From NCBI GenBank assembly GCA_000310025.1, contig FN649736.1, forward strand, positions 3,287,331 to 3,351,330: a stretch of DNA of 64,000 nt, written 5' to 3'. Under the pieces are notes generated by a model. The model made no database searches. It worked only from the letters and a program-made list of their open reading frames with translations, and was not told the origin of the DNA. The position numbers were made by a program, and so were the translations under genes. This document shows positions 33,297-46,431 of the stretch, one piece after another. Within the stretch, counting starts at the first letter, position 1, and each line of letters opens with the position of its first letter. This DNA comes from Ectocarpus siliculosus (taxonomy: Eukaryota; Sar; Phaeophyceae; Ectocarpales; Ectocarpaceae).

Positions 33297-36200
33297 GACC
33301 GAGGGATGGGGAGAACGCGAAGAAGGAGGGGGGGGATGAGAAGAGAAAGGAAACATTGGGGTCGGAGATTAGGAGGGAGGTTGAGCAAGCGAGAGGGAGA
33401 GAAAAACCGACAGAGGGGTGGGGAAAACGTGGGGAGGGAGGGGGAGGATGAGAAGATAGAAAGAGATAGATATTGGGGAGATCGTTCTTGTTGAAACCAT
33501 CGGAATGTCAGCTTGCTTGGACGTCTCCCAGTCTCGGGGCTGCCTGCCTGCCCCCAAGCCTTCCTGTTAAAGTGTCTACTGTATTGTGTACGGATGGTCC
33601 TGACTGCCTATTTGGGTTTTGGTACAGGGTTGGTCGTGCAAGGGGAGGATCTGTTGGAATGGGCCGCACAGTCCAGCCGGCAGTACTTCCAGCTGCGCCA
33701 CCTACAGGAGTCAGAGGTGTGTGTTTGTATGGTGTGTGTGTTTTTTCAAGTAGCATCGACCGCGCCATCAGTAGTCGATGGAAATAGGTCAGTCTCAGCT
33801 GGATAGTAAAACGCTAGAACACCATCTCAATCCGCGGACTTCCCTGACAGGAGGGGGTTCGGGGAACTGTCTCCGTGTTTCTTTTATTGCCATCGATCTC
33901 GTTAACAGGTTGACCAACGAAACGACGTCAGCCTTCGACGAATTGCAACACAAAGAACGCGTCCTAGTCTGTCCTGATTTGGTGTTCGATGTGCTGGCAG
34001 CCGTTCTTGATATATAGATCCCTCCGCTTGGGAACCCCTCATCGGCCTTGAAGGCAGAAGCCGTCCACAGGCCCTTTTAAGACCGTTCCCACCGCCGGCG
34101 CTTCCTGAGCTCTGACGGAGACTTTCCGCCCGCTTGTCGATTTTTTCCTTAAAAACCTCTGTCATCTTGCCGTCGCACGTTCCGGGCGGCGATAGGCCGT
34201 GATTACTGGGCTGAACTCGCTTGAGGCGGAATGCCACAGCACCGAGGCGGTGGAACACCTGCTGCTGCCGCTGGGAGGGACGAACGGCGACCGCGCCGAC
34301 GCGGGTTCGGTCTCGAGGTCTTCCCCTCGACCGGGGCCGGCGATGGAGGCGAGTGAGACAGTGTTCCGGGTTACGTTGTCTCTGCAAATCTTTGGTCCCC
34401 CGATCCTCTGCATCCTCGACGATTTCCCGCGGTGATCAACAGTGCGCTAGTCACTCTTCTGCCATCCTCGCCTACGCGTATCCCTCTTGTCCTTTCTAGG
34501 GATACCCTCTCGCCTCACGTGCATGGTGGTTTGTTGCTTTCGCCCCGTCCCGCCCCCGCCAACCGCTGTCGCGTCCGTTGGCCGCCGCCCCCCATGTTGT
34601 GCAGTCGTTCAATGGCGTACATTTTTCTTCTTTGTTCTGACTCACGGTTGTTTGTTTTTGCAGGTGATCTCCCCGTCTACGCTACTGATCGAGTCCAGCG
34701 CGGGGGCGACAGCCCTGAAGCAGGCCACGGTTACCGTTCGAAACACGGGCTCCACCGCGCTCTTCTTCTCTTGGTCGAGGGTTCCCAGGGGAGAGACCAT
34801 CGTTAGCACCAACGGATCCCCCGTTGGTGGCGGTGGAGAGGGTGTTCCAAGAGGATCGGACGCCGAGGCGGCGGGAGGAGGAGTGGAGACTGAGCAGAAT
34901 CGGGGGGTGACTTCGACCGCTAACGATAAGGCCGCTGCCGCCGCAGCAGCCAGGCATGCCGCGCTGCAGAACCCGGACGGTCGATTCTTCTGCTCCCAGG
35001 TACGTTCATGCGTGGGTAGGTGCAGTAACACCTTGTCTGCAAGCAAGTGTTTTTTTTTCTCTGGTGGAGTGCTGGTCGAAAAGATCTTGAGGTATCTCTT
35101 TCACCTTCCCGCAACCACGGTGATTTTGTGCCAAAAACCAATGGTTGGCACTTGTGTCGGCTAGGCGTCTGCCTTAGACGTGGGGGTGCTTTGATATCTG
35201 AGAAGCAACGCTCAAATCACCAGCTTTTTCAGTTGAATTTGAATATTTCGTTTTCGGTACGGGCGCTCTCGGGCCAAATCGAGTGCGACGGCCAACTCCC
35301 GGCGGTTGTGCGTCCGTAACAATGACATCCTGCATTACCAAGTAGCGTCCACAATATTTTTCCACTCCCATTACAGTTCCGCCACTATCATCGCTTTCAC
35401 ACAACGAATAGCCAGCATTCCTTGAACTCGGGGTGATCACAGAGCAGGATAATTGCGGGTGTGTGCGGTTTTCGAAGACAACTTTCCTGCAACTTTGATA
35501 GAAGCAAAATGAAGATTGGATGGCGGTGAGAACTTTTTGCTGTTGGCAATGTTGCTATTTAGCTGAGGATATTTGTTGTGAATCGCAGGCATGCTGTGAA
35601 AAACTCATTTCCTTTTCGGCAGACCCAAACCCCTCCTGATGTGAAATAAACGGCCGATCCTGCGTCGCCACCAACATCTCCGTCTCTCCCTTCACTCGAC
35701 GGACGTTGGACTTTCTTCCGATGGCCCGCATGTCTTACTCATGCTTTCTCACGGAAATCCCGTCGCCCTGCTCTTGTCGATATCCTCCTTTTTCCTTTCC
35801 GCATCCATCCACCCCTCACCCCACCAGTTCCCACCAACCCTCTGCTTCCGTCCCCGCCTTTCCCTCCCCCCACTGTTTCCAGTGCTCAGCGCACAAAATC
35901 TATCAGAATAAGCCCCCCACAGACGGCGGATAGGCTTACCGCTGCTACTTCCAACGCGTTAGAAGCGCAATACAACAGACAGGGAAACCACCAGCATTCC
36001 GGGTGTCTGTCCGAGTTCATTAAGGATTGCTTACAACCTTTCGGTACCCCCCCGGCCCCACGCCCCCCGCCCGCTCCACCGCTCCCCGACCTCACATCAC
36101 AGGCAACCGGAACATTACTGCCGGGCGAGACGGCGACGACCTCTTTTTCGTTCAAAAGCGCCGACCCAGGCATATTCAGCGACTGTTGGCGCCTTGAGAC

Positions 36201-39200
36201 TGCCCCGCCGGCTGCCTTTGTCTTGTCCGCACCGCCCCTACCGTTGCCGCCGCCGTTAACTACGGCGGCCGATTCCAAGAACGTCCTTCCGAACGACGAT
36301 CGAAATCTTGTTAGCCAAGCTCAACGGGCCGTCGAAAGCTCCGTCGTGGTTAACTCGGCAAAAACGAGTGACGGCGGCGATGCTGTTGCCGTTCGAGGTC
36401 GGAGTAACCAAGACGAAGGGAGGTACGGCGGTGGCGGTGGCGGTGACACGGCGACGGCTTCCAGGGTAACCGGAGGCTCGGTGGCGTCAACCGGCGGGGG
36501 GATTGAGGTGGGCTTGAGGGGGGTGGCCCTTGCGCCTGATACGCGGGGGCACGTGAGGAAGAAGCTGTCCCAGGGGGTGATGAGGGGCATTCTCGCGGCA
36601 AAGGTGGAGGAAATCGTGAGGGAGGTGGTCCGCGGTGTTCGCACTCCTGTCCGCGAAGAAGAGGTACGCATAGAGGCAGGCGCTTCCTTGCTTTGCTATG
36701 TTCGCACAAGCCATGTTCTGCTTCACCTTCACGACTCCTCTGTATTCCTGCCACGAGAAAACAAAAACATTAATCGACAGATCCGCAGGATCATAGCTCG
36801 TTCGCGGTATTTTTTTCTTTGTCTTCTTGTCGCCATAATTGTCTCCCCCCATTTCTCTCTCTTCTAGATACGCCGGCGACAACGGGAGGAGTTCCTCTCG
36901 ATCAACGCGGAGCAAGGCCTGTACTTCACTCCCCGAGTTTACGACGGTTTCATGCTGCTCCTGCAACGAGCCAAGGCAATCGCACTCGCGGCAGAGAGGG
37001 GGGACTACAACCCGGACATCAACAGTGGCGACGATACGCCTGGAACGCCTCACGGGGAGGTGGTTCCCGAGGAAGGCGATGACGGTGCAATACAAGGCCT
37101 CGACGACGCTATTCTAGCAGGCGCAACGACAACACCAACCGCCGAGGGCAGCAACGATCACGGTCCCGAGAAGAAGGGGGGGCAGGATGGCAACAGCGGC
37201 GGCGGAGGAAACGAAGACGGGGAGCGTTCGGAATGCTCGACACGCCCGGCAAGCGCTCTGTCATCGAGCGAAGGCGGCGACGACGATGGCAGCGGTAGCA
37301 ACGACGGGCAAGACAACGAGGACGACGACGAAGGGGGAAAGGGTGAAGCGAAGGACCCGAGCCACGGGAGCAACGCCGGCGACGTCACGGTCGAGCCGAC
37401 GGGGGTAGAAGGCCAAGGAAAATCGGCAATGGCGGGAGCAGAGGAAGGAGAGCGGGGAGTAGAGCAAGAGGTGGGAAGGGACGAAGATGGCACGACGAAA
37501 GCATTCGCTGAGAAGGACGGCGGTAGTGGTGGTGGTAGTGGCGGTGGAGAAGACCAAGCGAGTGCGGAAAGCCTTCTTCGCGGTATGCTCGAGAGGCTGG
37601 ACTGCGGAGAGTGGGACGGTGACGTGAATACCGTCCTAGACGCCATCGACGGCCTGACCAGATGGATTCCGGTTCCGCCGCCGCCGCCGCCGCCGCCGCC
37701 GTCCGCTGGAATGGACGAAAATGATGGAGTGCCTGCCACTCCCGGAGCAGAAGACTTGGCGGACCCGGATGCAGATGGCACTCGGCGAGGCGATAGAGAT
37801 GACGAAAGAATGAGTGCGGCTTCTGAGGACGGAGATGATGCAGATGATGACGACGACGAAGAAGAGGAAGAAGAGGAGGAAGAAGAGGAAGATGAAGAAG
37901 AAGAGGACGAGGAGGGAGACGAGGACGATGTCGGCGACGATGAGGAGGAGGGGCCGCAGCACCCCGTGTTCGCGGAGCAAAGGGCCCTGACAGCGCAGTG
38001 GCGCCGCCTCGTGCTGGATGCACAGCTCGAGCCAGAGACGGACGAGTGCCTCGAGCTCATGCGCGAGACGGTCGGGAACATGGTCGCGGGTATCCCCGGC
38101 GCGATGGAACGGGCTCGCCGAGACTCCGCGCTGGTGGCGGGGGGGAAATCAGCGGCAGGTGGAAAATCAGCAGCAGTAGCAGCAACAGCAGCAGATTTGA
38201 AAACGCCGCGAGGAGGCGTTCTGGGATTCGACGAGGTGAGTTAACATTCGCTTCGTTAAACCAAGGAGGGTTATAGAGGGTACCCAAAAGGGTACTGTTT
38301 CATCGAGGGGTCTGTGATCATTTGTTGTCGGTGACGTCATGGTGTAGACCGGCGTCACAACGCGCGTGGCCAAGCACAATGACCTGCCGTCGTATATTTC
38401 GGAACTTTTGCTCTGGGGGTCGGATACCCTTGTTGTACCTGGCGTCGGCACGTTGAGGTAGAAGAAAAAGTTGTCATGTCAAAAATAAAATAACGGGGGA
38501 TAGGGTTAGGGATAATGTACAAGACGTGAATTTCAATAAACCCTTTAGCGGCTCATGGTTTCGCCAGAACATTACAACCCTTCGCTGTCAACAGTCGTCT
38601 GTAGCGTTTTTATCGCCTACTCCCCCTACTCGGAGAGCATACACACCGACCCTCGTTCTTGATTCACCTGTTACAACTCTAGGACTCGATCGCGAACTGG
38701 GCCGCGGCGTGCCCGGGCGACGTATCCACACGTGAAACCGACGCCAGAGAGGGCGGACCGCAGGCGCGCGCGGCAGCAGCGGCGAAGGCCGGCAACCCCA
38801 AGGCCAGTTTCCTGGCCCTAGCGTACGGCGAGGTGTCTTCCCGAGTCGCCGCCGCCGCCGAGAGCTTCGAGACCAGTTTGTCCGAAGGCGAAGGTGCGCG
38901 CAGGGAGGTCGTGGCTGCTGCCCGCCGAGCCGCTGTGCTAGAGGGGCCCGACGGTCTTCTGAGCGGGAGAGATGCGGCCGCCCGCAGCGGCGATGGTACC
39001 GGCGGCAGCCGCGGCGGTGCCAGCAGGGGAGACAGCCGTGGTCCGAGATCACCATCACCATCACCACCACCGCCACCGCTCTCTCGGCTGGGCGCTCTCA
39101 AGTGGGAAGATGTAGAGGGTAGACGTATTCTCTTGCACGTTGATCTCTCGAAGGGGGTGACGCCGGAAGATGGCACTTACGGGGGTAGCCTCGGCGGGGG

Positions 39201-42200
39201 GGGTGGCGATGGTATAGGTCACGATGGTACGGACGGCGGCACTGGTCAACAGGAGTTTCCGAAACAGGTGCGGTTGGTGGCAGAACAGGTGCGGGAAGTG
39301 CTGTCGGCAAAGCCCGCTGCTGTGGCAATTGTGTCCGAGATGGCTCCGCCTGCTCTCGCCACTGCCGTCGCCCCCGCGACCGCCACCCTCAACATCAATA
39401 ACTCAGAGGATGTCGACAAGCAGAAAAATTCTTCCCAGAGCCAACCATTGGCGGGACCAGAAACGCAACAACAAGAACAACAACCGTCAGCACAGCACCC
39501 TCCCGCCGGTGATCCAACAGCCGCTCAAACGTTGTCGTCGAGTCCCGAGTCTGGCTCCCTCCGTGCCTCCGCCGCCGCGGTGTCGAGTCTTCTCGGCATG
39601 GAAGTCGACTTCTATGACACCGTGCCGGAGCTAGCAGCGGCGCTGGAGCGGTGTGCAGCAGCAGGAGGAAGAGGAGGAGGAGGTTTACCAGGCGCCGGTG
39701 GCGGGGATGATGTCGGGGCCGGGTCGGACGGCTTGCCGCCGTTCGGGATGGTGCCGCTGATGATGGCCGAGAGGCTGAGCTTACCGGGAGTTGTACCGGC
39801 CCCGCCGGTGGATGAACCCGAGCTCAGCGACGGCGAGGAGGAGCGGCTCCCGGACTTCTCGTGGGAAGGCGAAGGTAGGATTAAGAGCGCGATTACGGGA
39901 GGGAGCCCGGGACGGCTTCTCTTCAGCCCTTGTTTGAGGTGCCCCGTGGTGTGTGTTTTTTCTCTGGTTGTAGAGGAGGGTGGGGGTTCCTATACCATCG
40001 CTTTTAGTGTAGGTCTGGGCCGGGGCGGGGGTGTTCTACGTATCTGCGGGAAAGACAGAGGGGGTTGAGAGATGGGTTGATACGCGCGTATTCATTTTTT
40101 CCGTCTATGTGCCTCGGAATTCGTTTTTGAGAGTTCTCGCTTCGTTCGTTGACAAGCGAAGAATGGTGTTGCTGAGGTCACCCAACTCTCTCTCTCTATC
40201 TATCTATCTATCTCTCTCTCGCCCAACCCAAAAACACGAATATTGACACGGGCACATACGCACCTGCGCCTGGGGTTTGCAAAGTCCAACGCACACCGAA
40301 AGGGACTGCAAGAAACTTGAAGCCAAAAACCGGAAATCCATTTTTGAAAATACGAAATCCCGTCACAACACTGAAACACGAACCAACTCAGAGGCTGAAG
40401 CGGCCGCCGAACACGCCAAGGAGATCGAAGCAGCGCGTCTGAAGGTACAGGGTCCCGGGGAAGGAGACCTCGGTGAGCTCCTAGCCGGCGTGGTGGATGT
40501 GGCGGTGATGGACGCGCCGAGAGCGTTGTACGAGCCGCGCCGGAAGCTGCCTTGGGGTCCGGTGCCTACGACCGGTCTCACCGTTGCTGGGTCAGGTAAG
40601 AGGACCACGGACGGTGGTGCAGGAACCGCTTAATCCTGTTTTTTTTTTTTTGCGTTTTTGCGAGAATCTGGACGATTAAAAAATTATTTTGGCCGCCCTG
40701 CCCCGGCAGCAAGGCAGACGTAGAATCTTACCGCTCACGTTCGGTTGACTGATTCGGCAGTTTGCGAACAATTTACATATTTTGGACAACAGCCTAACTT
40801 ATGCCACGAGAACAGCCGATTAGCTACGCATTGGCTGAACCAAACAAGAACTCCCCCTCCCCAATGCACGCTCTGACAAACAACACCCGAATGTGGACGT
40901 GTCCCTGTCTTCCTTCCCTTCGCACAACAAAACCGACCCGTCATTATCTGTTCCTCCTCGTCGTCCTCTACCTCCTTGGACAAAAATGCAGGTGTTCACG
41001 GAGATATAACCGCCATGGCGTACCTTACCGAGGCCTCGGACAGGCCTCTTCTGGCAGTAGTCGGCGGAGGTAGCCTCGAACCGCGGCTGAAGCTCATCGA
41101 CGGCCTCCTGGACCTGGTCGACACTCTCGCAATAGGAGGCGGGTTAGCCGCCACCTTCGTCGCGGCTTCGTCGACTGAGGCAGCAACGGCAAGTGGGTGG
41201 AAGGAGGAGGGTGCGGTAGATGCCAGCGGCAGCAGCGGCAACAATACCCAAAGGTTCGTACCCCGTAGGCCGCATCGGTAATTTAGCACCGGGACTCTTT
41301 TCTCGTGAGAACACCTGTAACGCCGTCTACCGCCATACGTTTGGTACCCCTGTCGGCGGCACCGCCCCCTTGCCGCCGAACTCGACGAAGCGTCTATTCC
41401 CTGCCGCAGGTCTTGGTTCTGAGTAAGAGTGGGGCAGGATGGAGTAAGTTTTGTACCACGGTTTGTGCAGCCGAGACGAAGTGCGATAGCCCCGGCGCCC
41501 GCAAGGGCCGATGTGGAGTATGCGGGGTACAGCGTGGGGGGAGAATGGAGTAAACATCTTCTCTGGCGAGACAAAGGGGGATAGGGGATGTAAGAAATCT
41601 CCTTGTGGGCTTCGAAAATCCGCGCGGTTTGGGTTCCTTTTTGTTGGGAGGGGGGTTCTCTTGCGAGAGGTGTATATGACCGCACTACGACTATGAGATA
41701 GCACTACCGCCTCATCTTGCACAGCGCTTTCTCGCCGAATACTTCGGAAGTGAGGAGCAGATTCAGGAGCCGTGTTTCGGCGTGACGCATGACCAGTCCA
41801 AGCACCACCCGCTTGAACAAGCACTGCTTCTCTGACGAATTTTCTTGCGGCAGCACCGCGGAAGCGCAAGAAGCAGAGGCAGCAGCGGATGCAAGAAAAC
41901 GGCCAAAGGCCAGGAAGAATAGATGGACTGGCAAGGGCACGGCGGGGAAGCCTCGCGATCCCCTCGATGTGGTAGAGGCGGCGAGGAGACTCTTGGTCAA
42001 GGCCCGAAAACGAGGGGTAGAGGTAGGACGAAGCTAAAAACAATCGTTGTGGTTGTTTCATTCACTTCAAGTCGAAAACACCTTCCTTACCCACCACCCC
42101 TGCCACCCAGTTGAACAAGGACGGGGTGCGCACGATAGCGTAGGTATCGTTACGATCTCTGGTGTTGTGCGTTGCGCGGTTGCATACGGTGGAGCGAATC

Positions 42201-45200
42201 ATCCTGGAGAATCGTGAACGACGTCAAGTGACTATGTTTAGCAGTGACTATTTTGTCATTTGAGTTTTCTTTTACAACTACATTGCGTTGTGGCATTTGA
42301 CGTGTGTACCAGGTTATTCTTCCGTCGGATTTCGTGGTTGGTGACATCGAGGTAGATGAAAACGGGCCCCTGCCGGGACAATTCCTTTCTGGAGACGCAG
42401 GCCCGGACAACGACGACGAAGACAACGACAACAACGACAACGGCAACGATAGTACCGCTGGCAGCGTTGCACCAGGCGGCGAAGGTGCGGGTGCCGACGG
42501 GGTTACGGACGTGGCGGCCCTGGACGTGGAGCCGGAAGACGCGGCCATGGGATTCGAGTACGAGGGCGAGGTAAACACGAAGAAGCCGATCGTACGCATG
42601 CATCACCTGCGACCGCTTGTGAACATTGAGTCAAAGAGATCGACTCAATACCAATCGTGCCCCCTTCAATCGATGAAGACATGGAACGAAAGGGGTGTGC
42701 TTTCATTGAACAGCCGGAACCAAAACTTGGAGTATGCAGTCGCAACGAAAACTGAACAATACACGGGAGGAGACATAGAATAGGCAGAGCGCTTGTTTAC
42801 TTTCGTTTGGAGCTCTCGGAATGTGTGAGCGCGCCGCGATGTTGTGGTTAGGATCCATTCGTTAGGTGCTGCAGGTGGTGTATTCTTGCTTGTACGGTTT
42901 GCTGGTCGGCCCAACGATTCCACCTACCGTAAAAGTGTTAAGTTGTGTAAATACCCGGTTCAATGGTTGTCCAGCCGTGGTAATTGATGAGTACATAGGG
43001 AGTGCTATTTACCACCCTAGAGTTGTCGACCCACGCTAACCAACAGCACCTTTCTCTCCTCGCTCTCCCGCGTCTTTTTGCTTCTGCCCTGACGTACTCA
43101 CCACAGAATCAGACGCTCCGCCTGACAGTCTTGAAATGAACACGTTCTGTGTAGTCCAACAACGTGCGAGGCAGATGTCAAAACATGTCCCCCGCCCCTG
43201 CTAGGACATGAAATATATGGAATGTCAGTAGTATTGACATGAGGCGGACATCCAGGTAACACCCCTTACCCCTCCTTTTTCGCCCACTCCCCGCACCCCT
43301 CTCCCAACTACGGCCTCGCCTTTGCACTTGGACTCGACGTGACACGGCCGGTGCTCTACGACAGACCATGGATGTTTCACTCGAAGACGGCATTCCCAAG
43401 GGTTTCCACCCCATGGATGTCGGGCCCCAGACAACCGCTGCTTTCCGGGTATGTGTGCATGTTTATCATGAGACCGTGTGTATGCTCATGTGTGCATGCT
43501 CACTCCACAACGTTTGTTTTTCGTTCCGCTAGGGTAAACGATGACCGGCTGCTACTGTAATGTGTAGATGTTCTTCGTCTGAGGGAGGGTCTCGAATTTA
43601 TGTCTGCCTCCACTCTCGCTGACATGTAAGCAGTGGACACGACAGGTTCGCTGTGTTGGTCTCTCCTTCTGAGTGCATTCGTCGTGGGACAATTGGACCG
43701 ATGTGTTCATCTACTCGGCACTTCTCTTTCGTCAAGTTGCCATCGCCTCTGCCCTCTCCGAACGCTGCATATCGACCCCCGGAGGAACCTCTTCCTCGAC
43801 CACGGGCGGACAAGCCGAATCAACAATCCTGATGCCCTCCTTTCAGTCAAGGCTGCCTAAAACCCGAGCAGCCGGTCGCTCTCCCTCTCCAACGTTGTAC
43901 CCACCAGCCAGCTCGCGCGGTAGTGTGAAGGTCTAGCCCTAGATACTTCGCAGCCAAGATGAAAGCACAACTAGACGCAGGAGCAACTCGAACCAGCAAA
44001 GTGTGCGGTGGTGGAGCAAAAGGAAAGACGTTTTACACGAGGCCAGCCGTACACTCCACCTCATCCGACAAGACTCTCAATATCCCCGACCCGCCTCAAA
44101 ACAGTCGAACTCCCAAAAATGCTTCGCCCTGACAACGTACTTTTTTGTGCAACCTGCAGGACGCCGTCGGCCGCGCGCGAGCGGTGCTCTGGCATGGCAT
44201 GCTCGGTGTGGCGGAGTGCTCGGCCTTCCAGTTCGGGACGAGGGACGTGTTGGAGGCCGCAATATCTGCCCACGACAACGACGAGATGCGGGAGGCGGGG
44301 ACGTCACCGGTCGTGATCTTGTGCGGGAGGTAAGACGCAATGACGAGCGCTGTAAGGAACGAGGGACGGGAGGGCGAAAAGGGGGGCGGTGGAGAGAGAG
44401 GTTCCCCATGTCAACCAACAACACTTAGGCATCGGGCTACGGAACGAGCAATCCTAATAAAACTGTAATCGGATGGAGTCCGGGTTGGAATCTCACAGTC
44501 TCATGGAAGATCGGCCCAAATTGTGTCGGTACGTATTCTCGAGACCGTAAGGGTCTGGGACATACCGTTCATTTTGCGACGTTCGACGCATCTGTACCCA
44601 TTTCTGTCTGTCTGTCTCTCTGCCAGTCTGTCTCTCTCTCTCTCCCCCTCGCCGACACCCTCTCCCCATCCCTAATCACCCCACCCCCAACCCCAACCCG
44701 CGCGCCTCATCAACGATCTCGAACCATTTTCTTTGTTCTTATACCCCGCGAACAGGTCTCTCGGAGAATGGGCCGGCCGCTTCGCTGAGGGGGACGAGGG
44801 CGACGGCGACGATGTTCCTCCCCTGGGGTCGGGGTCGGGCGTGTCTCACGTAAGGATATCTCCTGCATCGCCATTTTGAGTTTCACGGGGCGGAGAGAGC
44901 CTTTCGTCAACTTGTTCCAAAGTGGAAATGTTGATGGCAACCTACGGTCGTACCTTGAAACACTTGGGCTCCCCATTCCATTCCTTGCCCTTGAGCATGT
45001 TGAGGCGGTTCCTTTTCTGCCCTACGTTGCGTGAGTGCGCTGGTTTTTAGAACGGTAGCAATCAATAACTCCGGGCGAGGGCAAAAGGGTGTCGTCCCGA
45101 TCTTCATGCCGCTGCGACAGTGGCACTCATCATCAGAGGTTTGTACAGGGCATGGACCAAGCCACACTTCCCGCAACCAATCTGTTGTTGTCGTTGCTGG

Positions 45201-46431
45201 TGCTGGTGCTGGTGCTGGTGCTGGTGTTGTTGTTGTTGTTGTTGTTGTCGTTTCGACGGCACCACCACCGTATTCGCATCGCGGTGTTTGATTGGTTGCT
45301 GTTCCTGTTATTTGCGGCTCCGCACAGCGGTTTCGCTCTCTGCGACCTTCCACCGCCGTCATACAATCCCCATCCACAACACCACCCCGTGTGACGATGA
45401 CGGCAGATATGCACAGATCCCGTGTTGTGTTCGAGGGTGCTGGAGGGAAGGATAGTTCCAGGGCTGTCGCAGCTGAGCGAAAGGGACCCGCCCCCGGGAG
45501 ACGCAAACCTCGGCAACGTAAGAAGGCCGCCGATGAATACTCCGAAGTGTTGACGAAAATTCGTGCCCTCAGACCAGTAGTAGTATGGCGACCTCTGTTT
45601 GTAAACAATCGAAATGGAGGAGGTCCGCCCCATGCGGCACTTACTTCGCTTCTATTTTGCGCAGTTGGCCGAGGAAACAGCCTGAGTGGTGGTGGGGATT
45701 TTCCCGATTATAATCTCCCCCGAGGCTCTCACCCTGTGGTTGCGTGGAGAGGGAAGGATTATTTGATGTCGCCCAGGTTTTTTGCACCGGAGTTTGCCCC
45801 CGTCAATATTACACGCTGCTGTAGCGTGGGAGCAAGCTACATTGGTCTACTGTGCTGTCTTTTCGCGATGAGAAAAAAACGTCGCATTTTTCTATCGTTC
45901 ACCGTTTGGAACAATAACCAACAGTTCAACCTGTGTATGGCGACGGTGGCAATAATGTAGAGCTCCGTCGCGGGCCATTCGACACGCTGCTACCCGCCCC
46001 AGCGCCCGGTCCATTCGTTTGGAGCAGAAATGATACCCTCGTGATAGTGCAACCAGACATCTCAACCTCAACCGCCCCTTCCTGGCCGTGCTCCTATATG
46101 CTTCCTTGCCACCACCTCGTACCTATAGTCGTCGGTCCGAAAACGAACATATGTAGCATGCTCTCGGTATCTGCGCGCCGCCGCCGGATTCCGCTCGTTC
46201 CCTCTCGCATCCCGTTCTCGCCAAGCACGAAAAGGTTGCTGCCATCAACTTGTTCTACCTCGCGGCTTCTCAGTCGCGGGAGTATTCAAAGTCTCGCTAA
46301 TCCCCCTGTTCCGCCAACTGCGTGTTCGGTTGCCATCATCGCAGGTGTTGAGGAGAGGACCGTTCGGGGAAGAAGATGAGGACGACGACGACGAGGATGG
46401 GAGTACCGATGCGGGCTCCTCCAGTTCTTGA
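29304..46431 (+). CDS. MYCBPAP-like protein fused to a degenerate PGK-like domain, 21 exons
   Basis: Exons: 29304-29738, 30055-30266, 30883-31003, 31491-31628, 31940-32049, 32937-33190, 33628-33716, 34196-34369 (least certain), 34664-34999, 36103-36663, 36868-38235, 38683-39874, 40392-40595, 40992-41253, 41854-42022, 42313-42570, 43365-43448, 44160-44329, 44756-44849, 45407-45517, 46345-46431. All phases agree, giving about 2,142 residues. The N-terminal about 215 residues are low complexity. Residues about 216-870 match MYCBPAP ([40 protein letters not shown], an ASH-like [36 protein letters not shown]). MYCBPAP belongs to the central apparatus of motile cilia, which fits flagellate spores. 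A Pro/acidic linker follows. Residues about 1405-2114 follow PGK in order but have lost its catalytic residues. Exon 4 ends in a GC donor, and the exon 6 acceptor is AAG. Confidence 0.88.
32225..32460. repeat. inverted duplication H7 inside an intron
   Basis: The left arm (32225-32338, +) and right arm (32460-32348, -) meet with a loop of about 10 bp. They share GAGACGGTGATGAACTTGGC, then GCCGCCGAAG, and TTCACGCGT. Both arms encode [10 protein letters not shown]. This sits in intron 5 of the MYCBPAP-PGK gene. An acceptor-like TAG precedes the left arm, but no donor in it has the phase needed for the next exon, whereas exon 5 joins exon 6 directly in phase, so I treat it as intronic. Confidence 0.75.
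33213..33293 (+). repeat. GA microsatellite
   Basis: About 80 bp of nearly pure (GA)n, just after the donor of MYCBPAP-PGK exon 6. Arg/Glu dipeptide frames across it are artefacts. Confidence 0.97.
37676..37945 (+). other. Pro run and acidic tract within exon 11 of MYCBPAP-PGK
   Basis: An in-frame (CCG)n run encodes about ten prolines near 37676-37705. A GAA/GAG/GAT tract at about 37835-37945 encodes some 35 consecutive acidic residues with few breaks. These belong to the long linker between the MYCBPAP-like and PGK-like parts. Confidence 0.85.
39097..45517 (+). other. PGK-like domain of the fusion protein, catalytic residues lost
   Basis: This region follows the order of phosphoglycerate kinase, split over exons 12-20. 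[12 protein letters not shown] corresponds to the PGK first strand (normally followed by F-N-V-P, here LSKG). [22 protein letters not shown] and [12 protein letters not shown] correspond to the GGAK and IGGGMA..F region. [18 protein letters not shown] then VILPSDFVV match the helix-strand before the VDF motif, [15 protein letters not shown] matches the D-I-G-P-x-T loop, [10 protein letters not shown] matches V-W-N-G-P-x-G-V, and [14 protein letters not shown] matches the C-terminal L-E-G-x-x-L-P-G. Missing are the FNVP Asn, the HLGRP block, both Lys of GGAKxxDK, the WNGP Asn and Pro, and the STGGGA loop (here CTDPVL). It is therefore expected to be a non-catalytic scaffold. Several acidic or Gly-rich insertions enlarge it. 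Confidence 0.85.

Noticed and set aside
33179-33494. Arg/Glu-rich open frames
   Set aside because: Pure translation of the GA microsatellite inside an intron.
44890-45010. Candidate PGK C-terminal exon ([12 protein letters not shown])
   Set aside because: Wrong phase for the preceding donor. The exon at 45407-45517 fits phase and the PGK motif L-E-G-x-x-x-P-G.
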